Positions 37,951-47,514 are shown, numbered from the stretch's first letter. The stretch is DNA of 64,000 nt from Paraburkholderia adhaesiva (GCF_021390575.1 NZ_JAJEJQ010000001.1:1774501-1838500); one strand, 5' to 3'. Translations and numbers: made by a program. The notes: generated from the sequence alone by a model not told the origin.

Positions 37951-38349
37951 ATGGAACGCCTTGCCCGTCTGTTGCCCTTTCGTCAATTTGGCCGCTTGCG
38001 GCATCTGCGTGGCCTTGCCAGTTGCGCGGCGCAGAATGCGCGCGCGTCGGCAGGGGCGCTGTCCGGCTCGCTTTTTGACGATCTCTCCGAGGTCGGACGA
38101 AGCCAGACTTCGCACCTGGACGCGCACCTGGGCGATCTTCCGCCGTTGCCCTCCGCGCAGCCCGCATTTGCGCGCGTCTCGCTCAACAGCACGCTGAACC
38201 ACGCTGATCCGCAACGCCGTGCGCCGGTACGCGTCTATCACGGACCATCGCGGCTCATCATGGTCGGCACGGTCGATGCCGTCTGCCGGATGATCGACCG
38301 CTGCATCGCCGAGCAGCACGGTGACATGCCCGCGGCACTTCAGAAGTAA
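37951..38349 (+). CDS. Small unknown protein downstream of lexA
   Basis: 132 residues, no recognised domain. The basic N-terminal segment (MERLARLLPFRQFGRLRHLR) looks amphipathic rather than a cleavable signal; the C-terminal third (VRVYHGPSRLIMVGTVDAVC) looks folded. A strong ribosome site (GGAGGGAG) precedes the ATG, and the gene starts 27 bases after lexA on the same strand without a terminator between, so it should be co-transcribed and SOS-induced. Other bacteria keep cell-division inhibitors or mutasome genes beside lexA, but no similarity to those is evident. Confidence 0.65.
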   Translation: MERLARLLPFRQFGRLRHLRGLASCAAQNARASAGALSGSLFDDLSEVGRSQTSHLDAHLGDLPPLPSAQPAFARVSLNSTLNHADPQRRAPVRVYHGPSRLIMVGTVDAVCRMIDRCIAEQHGDMPAALQK

Positions 38350-38441
38350 GGAATTCGCTGTAAAGAAACATTTAGCAGCGGGATCGTTTGGGCGTTTGCG
38401 CGGTCCACACGTAGTGTGCCTTTGACGAACCAAACCTGAAG

Positions 38442-39083
38442 ATGACCGAATCTGTCTCGCCCCAATCGACGAAACGCTGGATGAAACCTGTCGCGATCAC
38501 CGTAGCCGTGGCGATGGTCGTGGTAACGGTGGGCTACAGCTATGCGTCGCCGTATGTGGTGCTGCACCGGTTGAAAGCTGCAGCCGATGCGCGTGATGCG
38601 ATCGCGCTCAGCGACTACGTCGACTATCCAGCGTTGCGGGTGAGCCTCAAGGAGCAGGCTGGCGAAATGGTGCAGCGCCGGATCGGAGCGGAGCACAGCA
38701 ACAATCCGCTGTTGCTGTTCGGCGCGGCGATCGGCACGGCGCTGATCGGGCCGATTGTGGATGCTTATGCGACACCTGAAGGCGTCGCCGCGCTGCTCAA
38801 TGGAATACCGCCCAGCGGCAAACCGGGTGAAACGCCGCCGCCAGTCAGTGATGGCAGCGACGCGCCCTCGCCCGCGCGATCCGGTGTGCCGGCTGCGCCG
38901 GACGAGAACAAACAGGCTCGCCCGCAATCCACGGCGGGCTATCGTAGCCTCAACGAATTCGTCGTAACGTGGCAGCAGAGCGCGAACGGTGAACACTATT
39001 CCGCCGTCCTGCAGCGTCACGGGCCGTTTTCATGGAAGCTTGCGGCCGTCGAACTGAACGAGCCTGCACGACCAGCTCATTAA
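38442..39083 (+). CDS. DUF2939 protein, single-pass membrane protein
   Basis: 213 residues. One N-terminal helix (VAITVAVAMVVVTVGYSYAS) is followed by the DUF2939 pattern ASPYVVLHRLKAAADARDAI and LSDYVDYPALRVSLKEQ. A Pro-rich linker (about 125-165) separates it from a C-terminal segment ending WKLAAVELNEPA. Probably an anchored periplasmic protein of unknown role. Confidence 0.75.
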   Translation: MTESVSPQSTKRWMKPVAITVAVAMVVVTVGYSYASPYVVLHRLKAAADARDAIALSDYVDYPALRVSLKEQAGEMVQRRIGAEHSNNPLLLFGAAIGTALIGPIVDAYATPEGVAALLNGIPPSGKPGETPPPVSDGSDAPSPARSGVPAAPDENKQARPQSTAGYRSLNEFVVTWQQSANGEHYSAVLQRHGPFSWKLAAVELNEPARPAH

Positions 39084-39145
39084 CGCCCAATAGTGCCCGC
39101 TAGTGCGAATTAGCGAGCCTTAGCGCGTTGCCGGCGAGCGAACCA

Positions 39146-39616
39146 TCAAGCGGCCGCTTGCTCCTGTTTCTGCTCTGCCGGCGACGAACACGCCACGAGA
39201 ATGCTGCAGGAAACGCGGTCGAGCAGCGGCGTGTTCCCCGCACCCATCCACCAGCGCGAGAGTCCGGTGCGGCACCGATGGCCCACCACGACCAGATCCA
39301 CCTGCAGTTCATTGGCGAGATTCGCAATCTCGTCGATCGGGTGTCCGAAAGCGAAATGGCCCTGCGCGCGCACACCCCGCTCGGTCAGCCAGTCCACGCC
39401 TTCCTGAAGGATCTCGCGCGCCGTTTCCTCGAAGCGGCCGCAGGCCACGTCGGTCAGGAGGCCGGCGCTTTGTGCGATCGTCGAGCGCATGTCGACGACC
39501 GACAGCAGGTGGGTTTCAGCATGCAGATCCAGCGCAAGGTCCGCGCCGCAACGTAGCGCCTTGCGGCCTTCGCGCGAGCCGTCGTAACAGAGAAGGATTT
39601 TCTTGTAGCTCGCCAT
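39146..39616 (-). CDS. Universal stress protein, UspA family
   Basis: 156 residues with the Usp fold: start MASYKKILLCYDGSREGRKA (ATP-contacting Asp), middle ETHLLSVVDMRST and the nucleotide loop VVGHRCRTGLSRWWMGAGNT. The last is a variant of the usual G-x2-G-x9-G(S/T) loop, so ATP binding is likely but not certain. The start is the ATG at 39616; the frame is open far upstream but without family similarity there. Confidence 0.85.
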   Translation of the reverse strand: MASYKKILLCYDGSREGRKALRCGADLALDLHAETHLLSVVDMRSTIAQSAGLLTDVACGRFEETAREILQEGVDWLTERGVRAQGHFAFGHPIDEIANLANELQVDLVVVGHRCRTGLSRWWMGAGNTPLLDRVSCSILVACSSPAEQKQEQAAA

Positions 39617-39868
39617 GATGATCTCTCCCCGGCCGATGCGGATCGCCGGCCGTGCAACTTCATCATCGTGCGCCGCAATTCCACATGCAAGCGCTGGAAA
39701 ACGCCAGGTCCGGCCCCGATACCGCTCTGCGCTCTGCGCCCTGCACCGCCACGGTGCCTGTGGCCGCAAGGTTCGCCGCCAGCCGTCTCTTCGGCAATGT
39801 TCTAGAATAGGCCGCCTCGAGGTGCACCGTTTGTGTGCCACACCACCCGACTCACGCTCATACGTTCC

Positions 39869-40783
39869 ATGCCCGCACCCGCCATCGAATTCGAGCAGGT
39901 CATCAAACATTACGGAGACAGGACGGTCGTCAACGGCCTGTCGTTTAACGTCGTCCCCGGCGAGTGCTTCGGACTCCTCGGGCCCAACGGCGCAGGCAAG
40001 ACCACGACGCTGCGCATGCTGCTCGGCATCGTCGCACCGGACGCCGGACGCATTAGCCTGTGCGGCGAACCCGTGCCGGCGCGTGCGCGCGAGGCCCGTA
40101 CGCGTGTCGGTGTCGTGCCGCAGTTCGACAACCTGGACCCCGATTTCACCGTCCGCGAAAACCTGCTCGTGTTCGGCCGCTACTTTGGTCTGTCCGCGAG
40201 CGAGACGCGCGCGCTCGTCGCTCCGCTGCTCGAATTTGCGCGGCTCGAAAGCAAGGCCAACGCGCGCGTCGGCGAACTTTCCGGCGGTATGCGGCGGCGT
40301 CTCACGCTCGCGCGCGCACTCGTCAACGATCCCGACGTGCTCGTCATGGACGAGCCGACCACAGGCCTCGACCCGCAAGCGCGCCATCTGATCTGGGAGC
40401 GCCTGCGCTCGCTGCTCGCGCGCGGCAAGACGATCCTGCTCACGACGCATTTCATGGAGGAAGCCGAGCGGCTCTGCAACCGCGTTTGCGTGATCGAAGA
40501 AGGGCGCAAAATTGCCGAAGGCGCGCCGCGTACGCTGATCAAGTCGGAGATCGGCTACGACGTGATCGAGGTGTACGGGCCCGATCCGGCCGCGCTACGC
40601 GATGAACTGGCGCCTTTCGCCGAACGCACGGAAATAAGCGGCGAGACGCTCTTCTGCTACGTCGACGACCCACAGCCCATTCATCAGCGGTTGCGGCATC
40701 GCGCCGATTTGCGCTACCTGCACCGGCCCGCGAATCTCGAAGACGTATTCCTCCGGTTGACGGGTCGCGAGATGCAAGACTAA
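39869..40783 (+). CDS. nodI: NodI-like ABC transporter ATP-binding protein
   Basis: 304 residues. Walker [14 protein letters not shown] (about 36-48), Q-loop [18 protein letters not shown], signature [15 protein letters not shown], Walker [14 protein letters not shown]. It matches the NodI/DrrA class. In rhizobia NodIJ exports lipochitin oligosaccharide, but Burkholderiaceae carry this pair outside nodulation loci and no nod genes are nearby, so the substrate is open. The ATG at 39869 is preferred to one 12 codons upstream. 55 bases before nodJ. Confidence 0.85.
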   Translation: MPAPAIEFEQVIKHYGDRTVVNGLSFNVVPGECFGLLGPNGAGKTTTLRMLLGIVAPDAGRISLCGEPVPARAREARTRVGVVPQFDNLDPDFTVRENLLVFGRYFGLSASETRALVAPLLEFARLESKANARVGELSGGMRRRLTLARALVNDPDVLVMDEPTTGLDPQARHLIWERLRSLLARGKTILLTTHFMEEAERLCNRVCVIEEGRKIAEGAPRTLIKSEIGYDVIEVYGPDPAALRDELAPFAERTEISGETLFCYVDDPQPIHQRLRHRADLRYLHRPANLEDVFLRLTGREMQD

Positions 40784-40838
40784 ACCCGGCAGGACCAACC
40801 CAACAGGATCAAACCCGCAGCCCCACTCGCGAGACACC

Positions 40839-41675
40839 ATGGACGCACGCACCAACAACCCGCCGCCGACGTACCCGGCCAGCACGCCGCAGCGCGATCC
40901 GCGCGCCGCGCTGCCGTCGAACGCGACGCACTGGATCGCGGTCTGGCGACGCAACTACCTCGTGTGGCGCAAGCTCGCGATCGCGTCGATGTTCGGCAAC
41001 CTCGCCGATCCGATGATCTATCTGTTCGGCCTCGGCTTCGGGCTCGGGCTGATGGTCGGGCACGTCGACGGTGTCTCGTACATCGCGTTTCTCGCAGCGG
41101 GCACGGTGTCGTCGTCGGTCATGATGTCGGCGAGCTTCGAGGCGATGTATTCGGGCTTCTCGCGCATGCATGTCCAGCGCACGTGGGAAGCGATCATGCA
41201 TACGCCGCTCTCGCTCGGCGACATCGTGCTCGGCGAGATCGTCTGGGCCGCCAGCAAGTCGGTGCTCTCCGGTGCGGCGATCATGCTGGTAGCGGGCGCA
41301 CTCGGCTACGCGAGCTTTCCGTCGATGCTGCTCGCGCTGCCGGTGATCGCGCTCTGCGGCCTCGCGTTCGCGAGCTGCGCAATGATCGTCACGGCACTCG
41401 CGCCTGCATACGACTTCTTCATGTTCTACCAGACGCTCGTGCTCACGCCGATGCTGCTGCTCTCCGGCGTGTTTTTTCCGATCACGCAGCTACCGGCGGC
41501 CGCGCAGCACATCACGCTGATGTTGCCGCTCGCGCACGCAGTCGAACTGATCCGCCCGGCGATGCTCGGGCGCCCGATCGAAAACGCGGGGCTGCATCTG
41601 TTCGTGCTGGTGGTTTATGTGGCGGTGCCGTTCGCGATCGCGACGGTGCTGTTCCGCAGGCGCATGATGCGCTGA
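40839..41675 (+). CDS. nodJ: NodJ-like ABC-2 transporter permease
   Basis: 278 residues with six helices of the ABC-2 type ([23 protein letters not shown] [19 protein letters not shown] near the start, [20 protein letters not shown] near the end). It works with the preceding ATPase. The N-terminal 30 residues are polar and Pro-rich. Confidence 0.85.
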   Translation: MDARTNNPPPTYPASTPQRDPRAALPSNATHWIAVWRRNYLVWRKLAIASMFGNLADPMIYLFGLGFGLGLMVGHVDGVSYIAFLAAGTVSSSVMMSASFEAMYSGFSRMHVQRTWEAIMHTPLSLGDIVLGEIVWAASKSVLSGAAIMLVAGALGYASFPSMLLALPVIALCGLAFASCAMIVTALAPAYDFFMFYQTLVLTPMLLLSGVFFPITQLPAAAQHITLMLPLAHAVELIRPAMLGRPIENAGLHLFVLVVYVAVPFAIATVLFRRRMMR

Positions 41676-41730
41676 GGGTGTGGGCGGCGCAAAGGCGCGC
41701 CGCCCACGTATAGCGGGAAAAACTGACGAA

Positions 41731-42153
41731 TCAATCCTCGTCGTCGCCCCAGGGAATATCGACGTCCGAAATAAATGCGACCGTCGCGAACGGACCGCCC
41801 TCCTGGCGGCCGAGCTTGCCGTCCGCGCGATGCCATTCGACACGGAACGTCGTCGCCGTCGTTTGCGAGAGCAGACGAACGGTGCGGATCTCCTCGGGAT
41901 CCGAATCCTCGACCGGACCGTCGAGCGACACCAGCAGCGACTGCGGCCACAGACCATCGGCGGGATCGTAGATACGGTCACCTTCAGGGATCGACGTGAA
42001 CGCCTCGACGCCGATCGTCGCCGACGCCTCCACGATCATCTTGCCGAGCGCCCGCAAAACGGCGGTCGCGCGCGCCGAGTTCGCCTGCCGGATGGCGAGG
42101 TCACCGCGCGTCAGTGCCTGTTCGAGCTTCGGATTCGTCTTTTGCTGTGTCAT
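41731..42153 (-). CDS. Unknown acidic protein
   Basis: 140 residues, no recognised domain or signal peptide. The N-terminal half is helical (LEQALTRGDLAIRQANSARA), the C-terminal half beta-rich and acidic, ending DVDIPWGDDED. The ATG at 42153 gives MTQQKTNPKLEQAL; the frame is open for 24 more codons and an alternative ATG at 42225 has no better ribosome site. Codon use looks normal for the region. It is convergent with nodJ. Confidence 0.6.
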   Translation of the reverse strand: MTQQKTNPKLEQALTRGDLAIRQANSARATAVLRALGKMIVEASATIGVEAFTSIPEGDRIYDPADGLWPQSLLVSLDGPVEDSDPEEIRTVRLLSQTTATTFRVEWHRADGKLGRQEGGPFATVAFISDVDIPWGDDED

Positions 42154-42277
42154 GCTGATTTCAGGGCTGCAGCCCTCTCCTGTGCCAACGGACACGTAAG
42201 CATCCGCCGTTACTGCATCATTCATGCGCCATGCAATGCTTCAACCTTGCATTGCGAGCCTGGCGCAAGACCTGTAC

Positions 42278-42303
42278 GGCCGCTTTGGCGCGCCAAAGCG
42301 GCC
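42278..42303. repeat. Perfect 26-bp palindrome
   Basis: Arms GGCCGCTTTGGCG and CGCCAAAGCGGCC abut with no spacer. It sits between the 3' end of the permease gene and the start of the unknown acidic protein gene. A second small hairpin (GCCCTTCGGGC) follows at about 42320. No T run, so it is not a standard terminator on the plus strand. Confidence 0.65.
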
Positions 42304-42371
42304 ATAGCGGCGAGCTACGCCCTTCGGGCGTGTGACCTGAGCAAGCGCAAAGGCGCCAACTCTGCCGGACA

Positions 42372-43433
42372 TCAAAAACCGAGTGCAAGCGCCGCGAAGC
42401 CCGCGACGATACCAAAGAGCACCACCACCGCCGCGACGATCGCGAGCACACGCGGACGGAACGAGCCCCCCAGCATGGCGAGCGACGGCACGCTCACCGG
42501 CGGCAGCGTCATCAGCAACGCGGCTGCGGGAGCGACGCCGATGCCGAGCGCGAGCATCGCCTGAATGATGGGCACCTCGCCTGCCGTCGGGATCACAAAT
42601 AACATGCCCGCCACCGCGAAAGCGATGACCCAGCCAAGGCTGCTCGTCACGTCCGGCCCGATATGCGGAAAGAGCCACGCGCGCGCCGCACCGAGCAGCA
42701 GCACGAGTACGACGTACTCAGGAATAAGCCGCACCGCCATGCGCAGGAAAAGCTGGAGCCACCGCACGAACACGTTGCCGCCGCTCGCCTGCTGTTGCGT
42801 GAACTGGGCCAGGCGATCGTCGGCGGCGCGCGCCTCGTCTTGTGTGACGAACCGGTTGGCGAGCCAGCCGAGCCCGAACACCATCAGCACGCCGAGCACC
42901 AGACGCAGTGCACTCCATTGCCAGCCGAGCACGAAACCCATGAAGACGAGCGTGGCGGGATTGAGCACGGAGTTGCCGAGCCAGAACGCAATCGCTCCGC
43001 CCGCCGACGCGTTGCGCGAACGCAATCCGGCCACGACCGGCGCGGCGCAGCAGGTGCACATCATGCCGGGCACGGCGAGCAGCCCGCCCGCGGCCACGCT
43101 GCCGAAGCCGTGCCGGCCGAGGACACGTGCGACCCACTGCACGGGCAGCAGGACCTGGACCGCCGAGCCGAGCAGCAGGCCCAGCACCATCGCCTGCCAG
43201 ATCGCCTTGCCGTAGGCCCACGCGAAGTCGAGCGCGGCAGAGAGCGACGGCGTGGGCGGACTCGCTTCGGTGCCCATCAGGATGGATTTGCCGATCGAAT
43301 GCGTTGCCTCGGCCGTGAAGGCGCGGTGGTAGTACGGGAACCACTTCACGTAAAAAAGACCGACGACGGCCAGCAAAATGAAGATGGGCCAGCCATACGA
43401 AGGCGTTGTCTGGGCGTCGCGTGCGGTCGTCAT
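42372..43433 (-). CDS. Predicted permease, PF03773 (ArsP/DUF318) type
   Basis: 353 residues with eight to ten membrane helices in two halves. The first half carries the cysteine motif GMMCTCCAAPVVAGLRSR (three cysteines) and the second VIPTAGEVPIIQAMLALGIG, the paired signature of the ArsP-like permeases, some of which export methylarsenite or other organoarsenicals. A cytoplasmic loop rich in Gln/Ala lies between. The ATG at 43433 was chosen over 48 upstream codons that lack family similarity. No arsenic regulator is adjacent, so the substrate is unknown. Confidence 0.82.
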   Translation of the reverse strand: MTTARDAQTTPSYGWPIFILLAVVGLFYVKWFPYYHRAFTAEATHSIGKSILMGTEASPPTPSLSAALDFAWAYGKAIWQAMVLGLLLGSAVQVLLPVQWVARVLGRHGFGSVAAGGLLAVPGMMCTCCAAPVVAGLRSRNASAGGAIAFWLGNSVLNPATLVFMGFVLGWQWSALRLVLGVLMVFGLGWLANRFVTQDEARAADDRLAQFTQQQASGGNVFVRWLQLFLRMAVRLIPEYVVLVLLLGAARAWLFPHIGPDVTSSLGWVIAFAVAGMLFVIPTAGEVPIIQAMLALGIGVAPAAALLMTLPPVSVPSLAMLGGSFRPRVLAIVAAVVVLFGIVAGFAALALGF

Positions 43434-43651
43434 TGTGAACCTGCTCCGGGAGATTGTTGTGCCGGCTGCGGGGGCGCATCGTTTGATGCGGTCCCCGCAG
43501 CGCAAGCTGGATCGTAGTGTATGGGTCGCGAATCGCCAACGGCTTTCGCCGCGGCGGGGGCGTATTCTGGCACGCAATGTGGGACACCACGCGCCCGGAT
43601 AGACTGAGTGTGCGCGCCGCCTGTGCGACGGCGGGGGGCGTGTCGGAACGC

Positions 43652-44704
43652 TTACGGCGCGGGATTGGGCTGCAGCTCGTGCAGCGCGTCGATTTGAGCT
43701 AGCACCTCAGGCGAGAGCGTCACATCGACGCTGGCAATGTTCTCCTTCAACTGTGCCATCGAAGTCGCGCCGATCAGGTTGCTCGTCACGAACGGCCGGC
43801 TGTTGACGAACGCCAGCGCCAGCTGGGCAGGCGTCATGCCGTTCTCCCTCGCGAGAGCGACGTAGCGCGACGTCGCCGCGACGGCCTCAGGCTTGCTGTA
43901 ACGCGTGAAGCGTTCGAACTTCGAGATGCGAGCGCCCTCGGGTCTCGCCCCGCCCTCGTACTTGCCGGAGAGCCAGCCGAATGCCATCGGCGAATAGGCC
44001 AGCAGGCCGACCCCTTCGCGGTGCGTGAACTCCGAAAGCCCGCTCTCGAACGTGCGGTTCACGAGGTTGTACGGATTCTGAATGCTGACGATGCGCGGCA
44101 AGCCGAGCTTTTCCGCCGCGCGCAGGAACTGCGCGACGCCCCACGGCGTCTCGTTCGACACACCGATGTGACGCACCTTGCCCGCCTTGACGAACTCGGC
44201 GAGCACAGAAAGCGTCTCTTCGATCGGCACGGTGTACGCATCATCGATCCAAGGATAAGCGTTACGGCCGAACGTCATCGTGCTGCGGTCGGGCCAGTGC
44301 AGCTGATAGAGGTCGACGTAATCGGTCTGCAGACGCTTGAGACTGCCGTCGAGCGCCTCGATCAGGTTCTTGCGGTCGAACTGGTTCCCCTCGCCGCGAA
44401 TGTGCCGCGGATTGTGCGGCTGGCGTGCCGGACCGGCGATCTTGGTCGCGAGCACGATGCGCTCGCGAAGAGCCGGATGCTTCGCGAGCCAGGTCCCGAT
44501 GTAGCGCTCCGTCAAACCTTGGGTCTCGGGGCGCGGCGGCACGGGGTACATCTCCGCGGCATCGATCAGCGTGACGCCGTGATCGAGCGAGTAGTCGATC
44601 TGCTCGTGCGCATCGCGCTCTGTGTTCTGCTCGCCCCAGGTCATGGTGCCGAGGCCGATCAGACTCACCTTGACGTTCGTGTCGCCGAGTGTGCGGTATT
44701 CCAT
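43652..44704 (-). CDS. Aldo/keto reductase, Tas-like
   Basis: 350 residues, NADPH-dependent (beta/alpha)8 reductase. Catalytic set: Asp and Tyr in LIDAAEMYPVPP, Lys in VLATKIAGPA, His in LYQLHWPDRS. C-terminal NLIGATSMAQLKENIAS contacts cofactor. The longer insert NPRHIRGEGNQFDR is typical of the Tas (YgdS) subgroup. The ATG at 44704 gives MEYRTLGDTNVKVSLIGLG; a second ATG five codons earlier is possible. Physiological substrate unknown. Confidence 0.88.
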   Translation of the reverse strand: MEYRTLGDTNVKVSLIGLGTMTWGEQNTERDAHEQIDYSLDHGVTLIDAAEMYPVPPRPETQGLTERYIGTWLAKHPALRERIVLATKIAGPARQPHNPRHIRGEGNQFDRKNLIEALDGSLKRLQTDYVDLYQLHWPDRSTMTFGRNAYPWIDDAYTVPIEETLSVLAEFVKAGKVRHIGVSNETPWGVAQFLRAAEKLGLPRIVSIQNPYNLVNRTFESGLSEFTHREGVGLLAYSPMAFGWLSGKYEGGARPEGARISKFERFTRYSKPEAVAATSRYVALARENGMTPAQLALAFVNSRPFVTSNLIGATSMAQLKENIASVDVTLSPEVLAQIDALHELQPNPAP

Positions 44705-44818
44705 CGAAACGTATTCCATTTATTGTCAGTTGAGGAGGACCCCGAAACTACCACGGCGCGCCGGATTTTTCACGGACGCGACCAAGGCGCCGCTCGCCGA
44801 CAGCACGCAAAAAGGCAG

Positions 44819-44852
44819 CAAAAAAGCCGGAGCCGGCATGGCCGGTCCGGCT
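44819..44852 (-). terminator. Terminator downstream of the RcnB-like gene
   Basis: Read on the minus strand: AGCCGGACCGGCC, ATG loop, GCCGGCTCCGGCT with a mismatch, then TTTTTTG; 53 bases past the stop of the RcnB-like gene. Confidence 0.75.
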
Positions 44853-44904
44853 GCGCGCGGATCGCGCCTCGGTGAGTCGAAACGACATGAACCGCCGAGG
44901 GCCG

Positions 44905-45225
44905 TTACGGCCCGACGCGCTCGACAGTCCAGTTCGAGCTGCGCACGAGGTAATACCGCCCCGCGAGACCTACCCAGTGACGGCCACGCGGCGGCGGCTC
45001 AAGACCGTGCTGGCGCCAGTCGTCGACCACGAATTGACGGTTGCGGAACTCGGGGCCGACACGGTCGCCCTTCTGCAATTGCGGCGGCAGGTCGCCCGGC
45101 GGCATGTGGGCCGGCGGCTCACCACCGCGATAGGCCCCCGGTGGTCGCGTCTGCGCGAACGTCGAGAACGACGCCAGCATGGCCGGAAGGGCCAGCGTGG
45201 CGAGAAGCACGGAACGTCTATCCAT
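44905..45225 (-). CDS. RcnB-family small periplasmic protein
   Basis: 106 residues. A signal peptide (LLATLALPAMLASFSTFAQ) is followed by a Pro-rich linker and the RcnB signature LEPPPRGRHWVGLAGRYYLV. E. coli RcnB affects nickel/cobalt homeostasis; the many Burkholderiaceae paralogues are uncharacterised. The ATG has AGGAGG upstream (CAGGAGGTGAACG). Own terminator. Confidence 0.8.
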   Translation of the reverse strand: MDRRSVLLATLALPAMLASFSTFAQTRPPGAYRGGEPPAHMPPGDLPPQLQKGDRVGPEFRNRQFVVDDWRQHGLEPPPRGRHWVGLAGRYYLVRSSNWTVERVGP

Positions 45226-45690
45226 CGTTCACCTCCTGTTTTGCCTGTCACGGCCTGGCGCTGCGGTGTAAGCCCGTGCGGCCCGCCGCACGGACACCCT
45301 CTGCTGGTCATCTTAGTACAGGGCGCGACAAGACCTGCGGGAGCTGTTCCGGTGCGTCCGTACAACCCGTTGAGCGAAGCGCGCCAACAGCCGGAGACGC
45401 TCCAGAATCGAGCCCGCCCGAACACAAAGTCACACGATGGAAAACCGGCGCGCCTGCGAGTAGATGGGCTTCGACATCGCCGCCGGCGTCGACGGCGACA
45501 ATGAGCACAGCTCACTCAACTCATCGCAGACGAATCACAGCGTCAAAGAGGAAGACGTGACGGCCGGGCCACCGATCTACGGTATCGTCGCCGGGTGTTT
45601 TTCGCCCCAGGACAACGTGCTCGACCGGATCCCCGACGCCATCGACAAACGAATGACTGCGCCCAGCTGAAAGGCCGCACGGACAAAACA
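45226..45690. other. Intergenic region with one doubtful short ORF
   Basis: 465 bases. An ORF at 45464-45670 (68 residues, plus strand) is followed closely by a terminator but has no ribosome site or recognisable motif, so it is not called. The part next to 45226 holds the promoter side of the RcnB-like gene. Confidence 0.4.
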
Positions 45691-45726
45691 AAACGCCGGG
45701 TGTCTTGTGGACACCCGGCGTTTTTT
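45691..45726. terminator. Bidirectional terminator
   Basis: A perfect 13-bp stem AAACGCCGGGTGT/ACACCCGGCGTTT, loop CTTGTGG, flanked by A and T runs. It lies 34 bases past the stop of the DUF4148-like gene. Confidence 0.9.
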
Positions 45727-45759
45727 GCTCTCACTGCCCGATAAGGCGGGCGGCGAAAC

Positions 45760-46023
45760 TTACTGGCCGTTGGACGCCGACTGCGAGCCGCTGGCGTGAT
45801 TGCCCGACTGCGACGCCGTCGAGGCGACACCGCCGTAAGCAACGTTGGCGCCTTGCTGGCTACGCTCAGCCGCGACGGTCTGAGCGCTCACGCCGCGCTG
45901 CGACGCCGGCGCGCCGACGTTCGGACGGTAGAACGGCGCCGGGCCATAGCCGCTGGCGAACGCCGGAGCGGCAACAGAAGCGGAAGCTGCGATGAGCAGT
46001 GCTGCGATCAGTTTGGTCTTCAT
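45760..46023 (-). CDS. Small exported protein, DUF4148 type
   Basis: 87 residues. A clear Sec signal (MKTKLIAALLIAASASVAAPAFA) precedes a short, Gln/Ser/Ala/Asn-rich mature part of about 64 residues without cysteines. Multi-copy small DUF4148 proteins are common in Burkholderiaceae and their function is unknown; this member is short and divergent. The ATG at 46023 has GGAG seven bases upstream. Confidence 0.75.
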   Translation of the reverse strand: MKTKLIAALLIAASASVAAPAFASGYGPAPFYRPNVGAPASQRGVSAQTVAAERSQQGANVAYGGVASTASQSGNHASGSQSASNGQ

Positions 46024-46395
46024 GATGGACTCCAATATCAGGTTCAGTTGCGATTCGGAATTGCGCCGCACCCGGGACCTTTGAGCCCATGAGCTGCGTC
46101 AACGAGACCTAGTGTATACACCTACTATCGAAAAATAATGGCGATAATTTGAATTAACCATTCCTGATTCCGAAACAATCCTGACAGCCAATCAGCATAA
46201 GGCTGACAGACGGACAGACCCTAATAAGCGCCATCAAAATAATTTTGCGACGCACAAAATCCGGCGCGGTATACATACCGAAAACAGGGTTTTCAGGACG
46301 CTGGGCGTAATTTCGTACGGTTTGCACGGCCCGAAATGCGTTTTGACGGATGAGTTAAAATTCATGGTTGTTCCACGCTAGCCCGCTGATCTGCC
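46024..46395. promoter_or_regulatory. Divergent promoter region between DUF4148-like gene and dusA
   Basis: 372 bases, AT-rich compared with its surroundings. It contains the palindromes GTGTATACAC (46112-46121) and CGGTATACATACCG (46267-46280). Both flanking genes read outward, so it must hold their promoters; no -35/-10 pair is assigned. Confidence 0.5.
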
Positions 46396-47421
46396 ATGTC
46401 CGCCAACCGTATTTCCAGCCCTCGTCGCGTGTCGGTAGCGCCGATGATGGACTGGACCGATCGCCACTGCCGTTCGCTGCACCGTTTCATCTCCCGGCAC
46501 ACGTGGCTGTACACGGAGATGGTGACGACGGGTGCACTGCTCCACGGCGACGTGCCGCGCCATCTCGCGTTCACGCCAGCCGAAGCGCCCGTAGCGCTGC
46601 AACTGGGCGGCAGCGAGCCCGATGACCTCGCGCGCGCGGCAAAGCTCGGCGAACAATGGGGCTATGACGAGATCAATCTGAACTGCGGCTGCCCGTCTGA
46701 GCGCGTGCAGCGTGGCGCGTTTGGCGCTTGTTTGATGAACGAGCCGCAGCTGGTGGCCGACGGTGTGAAGGCGATGCGCGACGTCGTCTCGGTGCCGGTG
46801 ACCGTGAAGCACCGCATCGGCGTTGACAGTGTCGAAGCGTATTCGTTTGTGCGCGACTTCGTCGGCACGATCGCAGAGGCCGGCTGCGATGTGTTTATCG
46901 TCCACGCACGCAACGCGATTCTCAAGGGTCTGAGTCCGAAGGAAAACCGCGAGATTCCCCCGCTCAAGTACGAGTACGCGTATCAACTCAAGCGCGATTT
47001 CCCGCAGCTCGAGATCATCATCAACGGCGGCATCAAGACGCTCGATGAGGTGGAGACGCATCTCGAGCACGTCGACGGCGTCATGCTCGGCCGCGAGGCG
47101 TATCACAACCCGTACGTGCTGGCCGATGTCGACGCGCGCTTCTACGGCGCGAGCGGCCCGGCGCTCACACGCGAAGCGGTCGAAGCGAAGCTGATTGAGT
47201 ACTGCGCACACGAATTGGCGCGCGGCACGTATCTCGGGGCCATCACGCGTCACGCGCTGGGGCTCTATCGCGGCGTTTCGGGTGCTCGCGGCTGGCGGCG
47301 CGTGCTCTCCGACAACCGTAAGCTCGCGAAAGGCGATCTCGCCATCTTCGATGAGGCACGCGAGCATCTGCACGCTTCTTCGACCGCGGACGCGCAAACG
47401 CCCGCCGAAATATTTGAATAA
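46396..47421 (+). CDS. dusA: tRNA-dihydrouridine(20/20a) synthase
   Basis: FMN-dependent reduction of uridine 20/20a in the tRNA D-loop. It has 341 residues: RVSVAPMMDWTDRHCRSLHR at the start, LNCGCPSERVQRGAFGACLM with the catalytic Cys, VTVKHRIG and VHARNAILKGLSPKENREIP, the last characteristic of DusA. The C-terminal helical RNA-binding domain ends the protein. It precedes a tRNA gene by 94 bases. Confidence 0.94.
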   Translation: MSANRISSPRRVSVAPMMDWTDRHCRSLHRFISRHTWLYTEMVTTGALLHGDVPRHLAFTPAEAPVALQLGGSEPDDLARAAKLGEQWGYDEINLNCGCPSERVQRGAFGACLMNEPQLVADGVKAMRDVVSVPVTVKHRIGVDSVEAYSFVRDFVGTIAEAGCDVFIVHARNAILKGLSPKENREIPPLKYEYAYQLKRDFPQLEIIINGGIKTLDEVETHLEHVDGVMLGREAYHNPYVLADVDARFYGASGPALTREAVEAKLIEYCAHELARGTYLGAITRHALGLYRGVSGARGWRRVLSDNRKLAKGDLAIFDEAREHLHASSTADAQTPAEIFE

Positions 47422-47426
47422 AAAGC

Positions 47427-47456
47427 TAGGCAAGCGTTATTGAGTGTGTATATAAT
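47427..47456 (+). promoter_or_regulatory. Sigma-70 promoter of tRNA-His
   Basis: TAGGCA (47427-47432), 18-base spacer, perfect TATAAT (47451-47456), then T-rich DNA. It lies about 60 bases before the tRNA. Confidence 0.6.
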
Positions 47457-47514
47457 CTTTTTTCTCGACTGACGCCACACTATCGTGCAGCGAATGCCGG
47501 GAAAGTTGTTCAGT

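Noticed and set aside
39869..41675. Nodulation locus
   Set aside because: Only NodI/NodJ-like ABC genes are present; no nodABC or other nod genes, and Burkholderiaceae carry this exporter generally.
45464..45670. 68-codon plus-strand ORF before a terminator
   Set aside because: No ribosome site, no recognisable motif; the terminator is explained by the DUF4148-like gene on the other strand.
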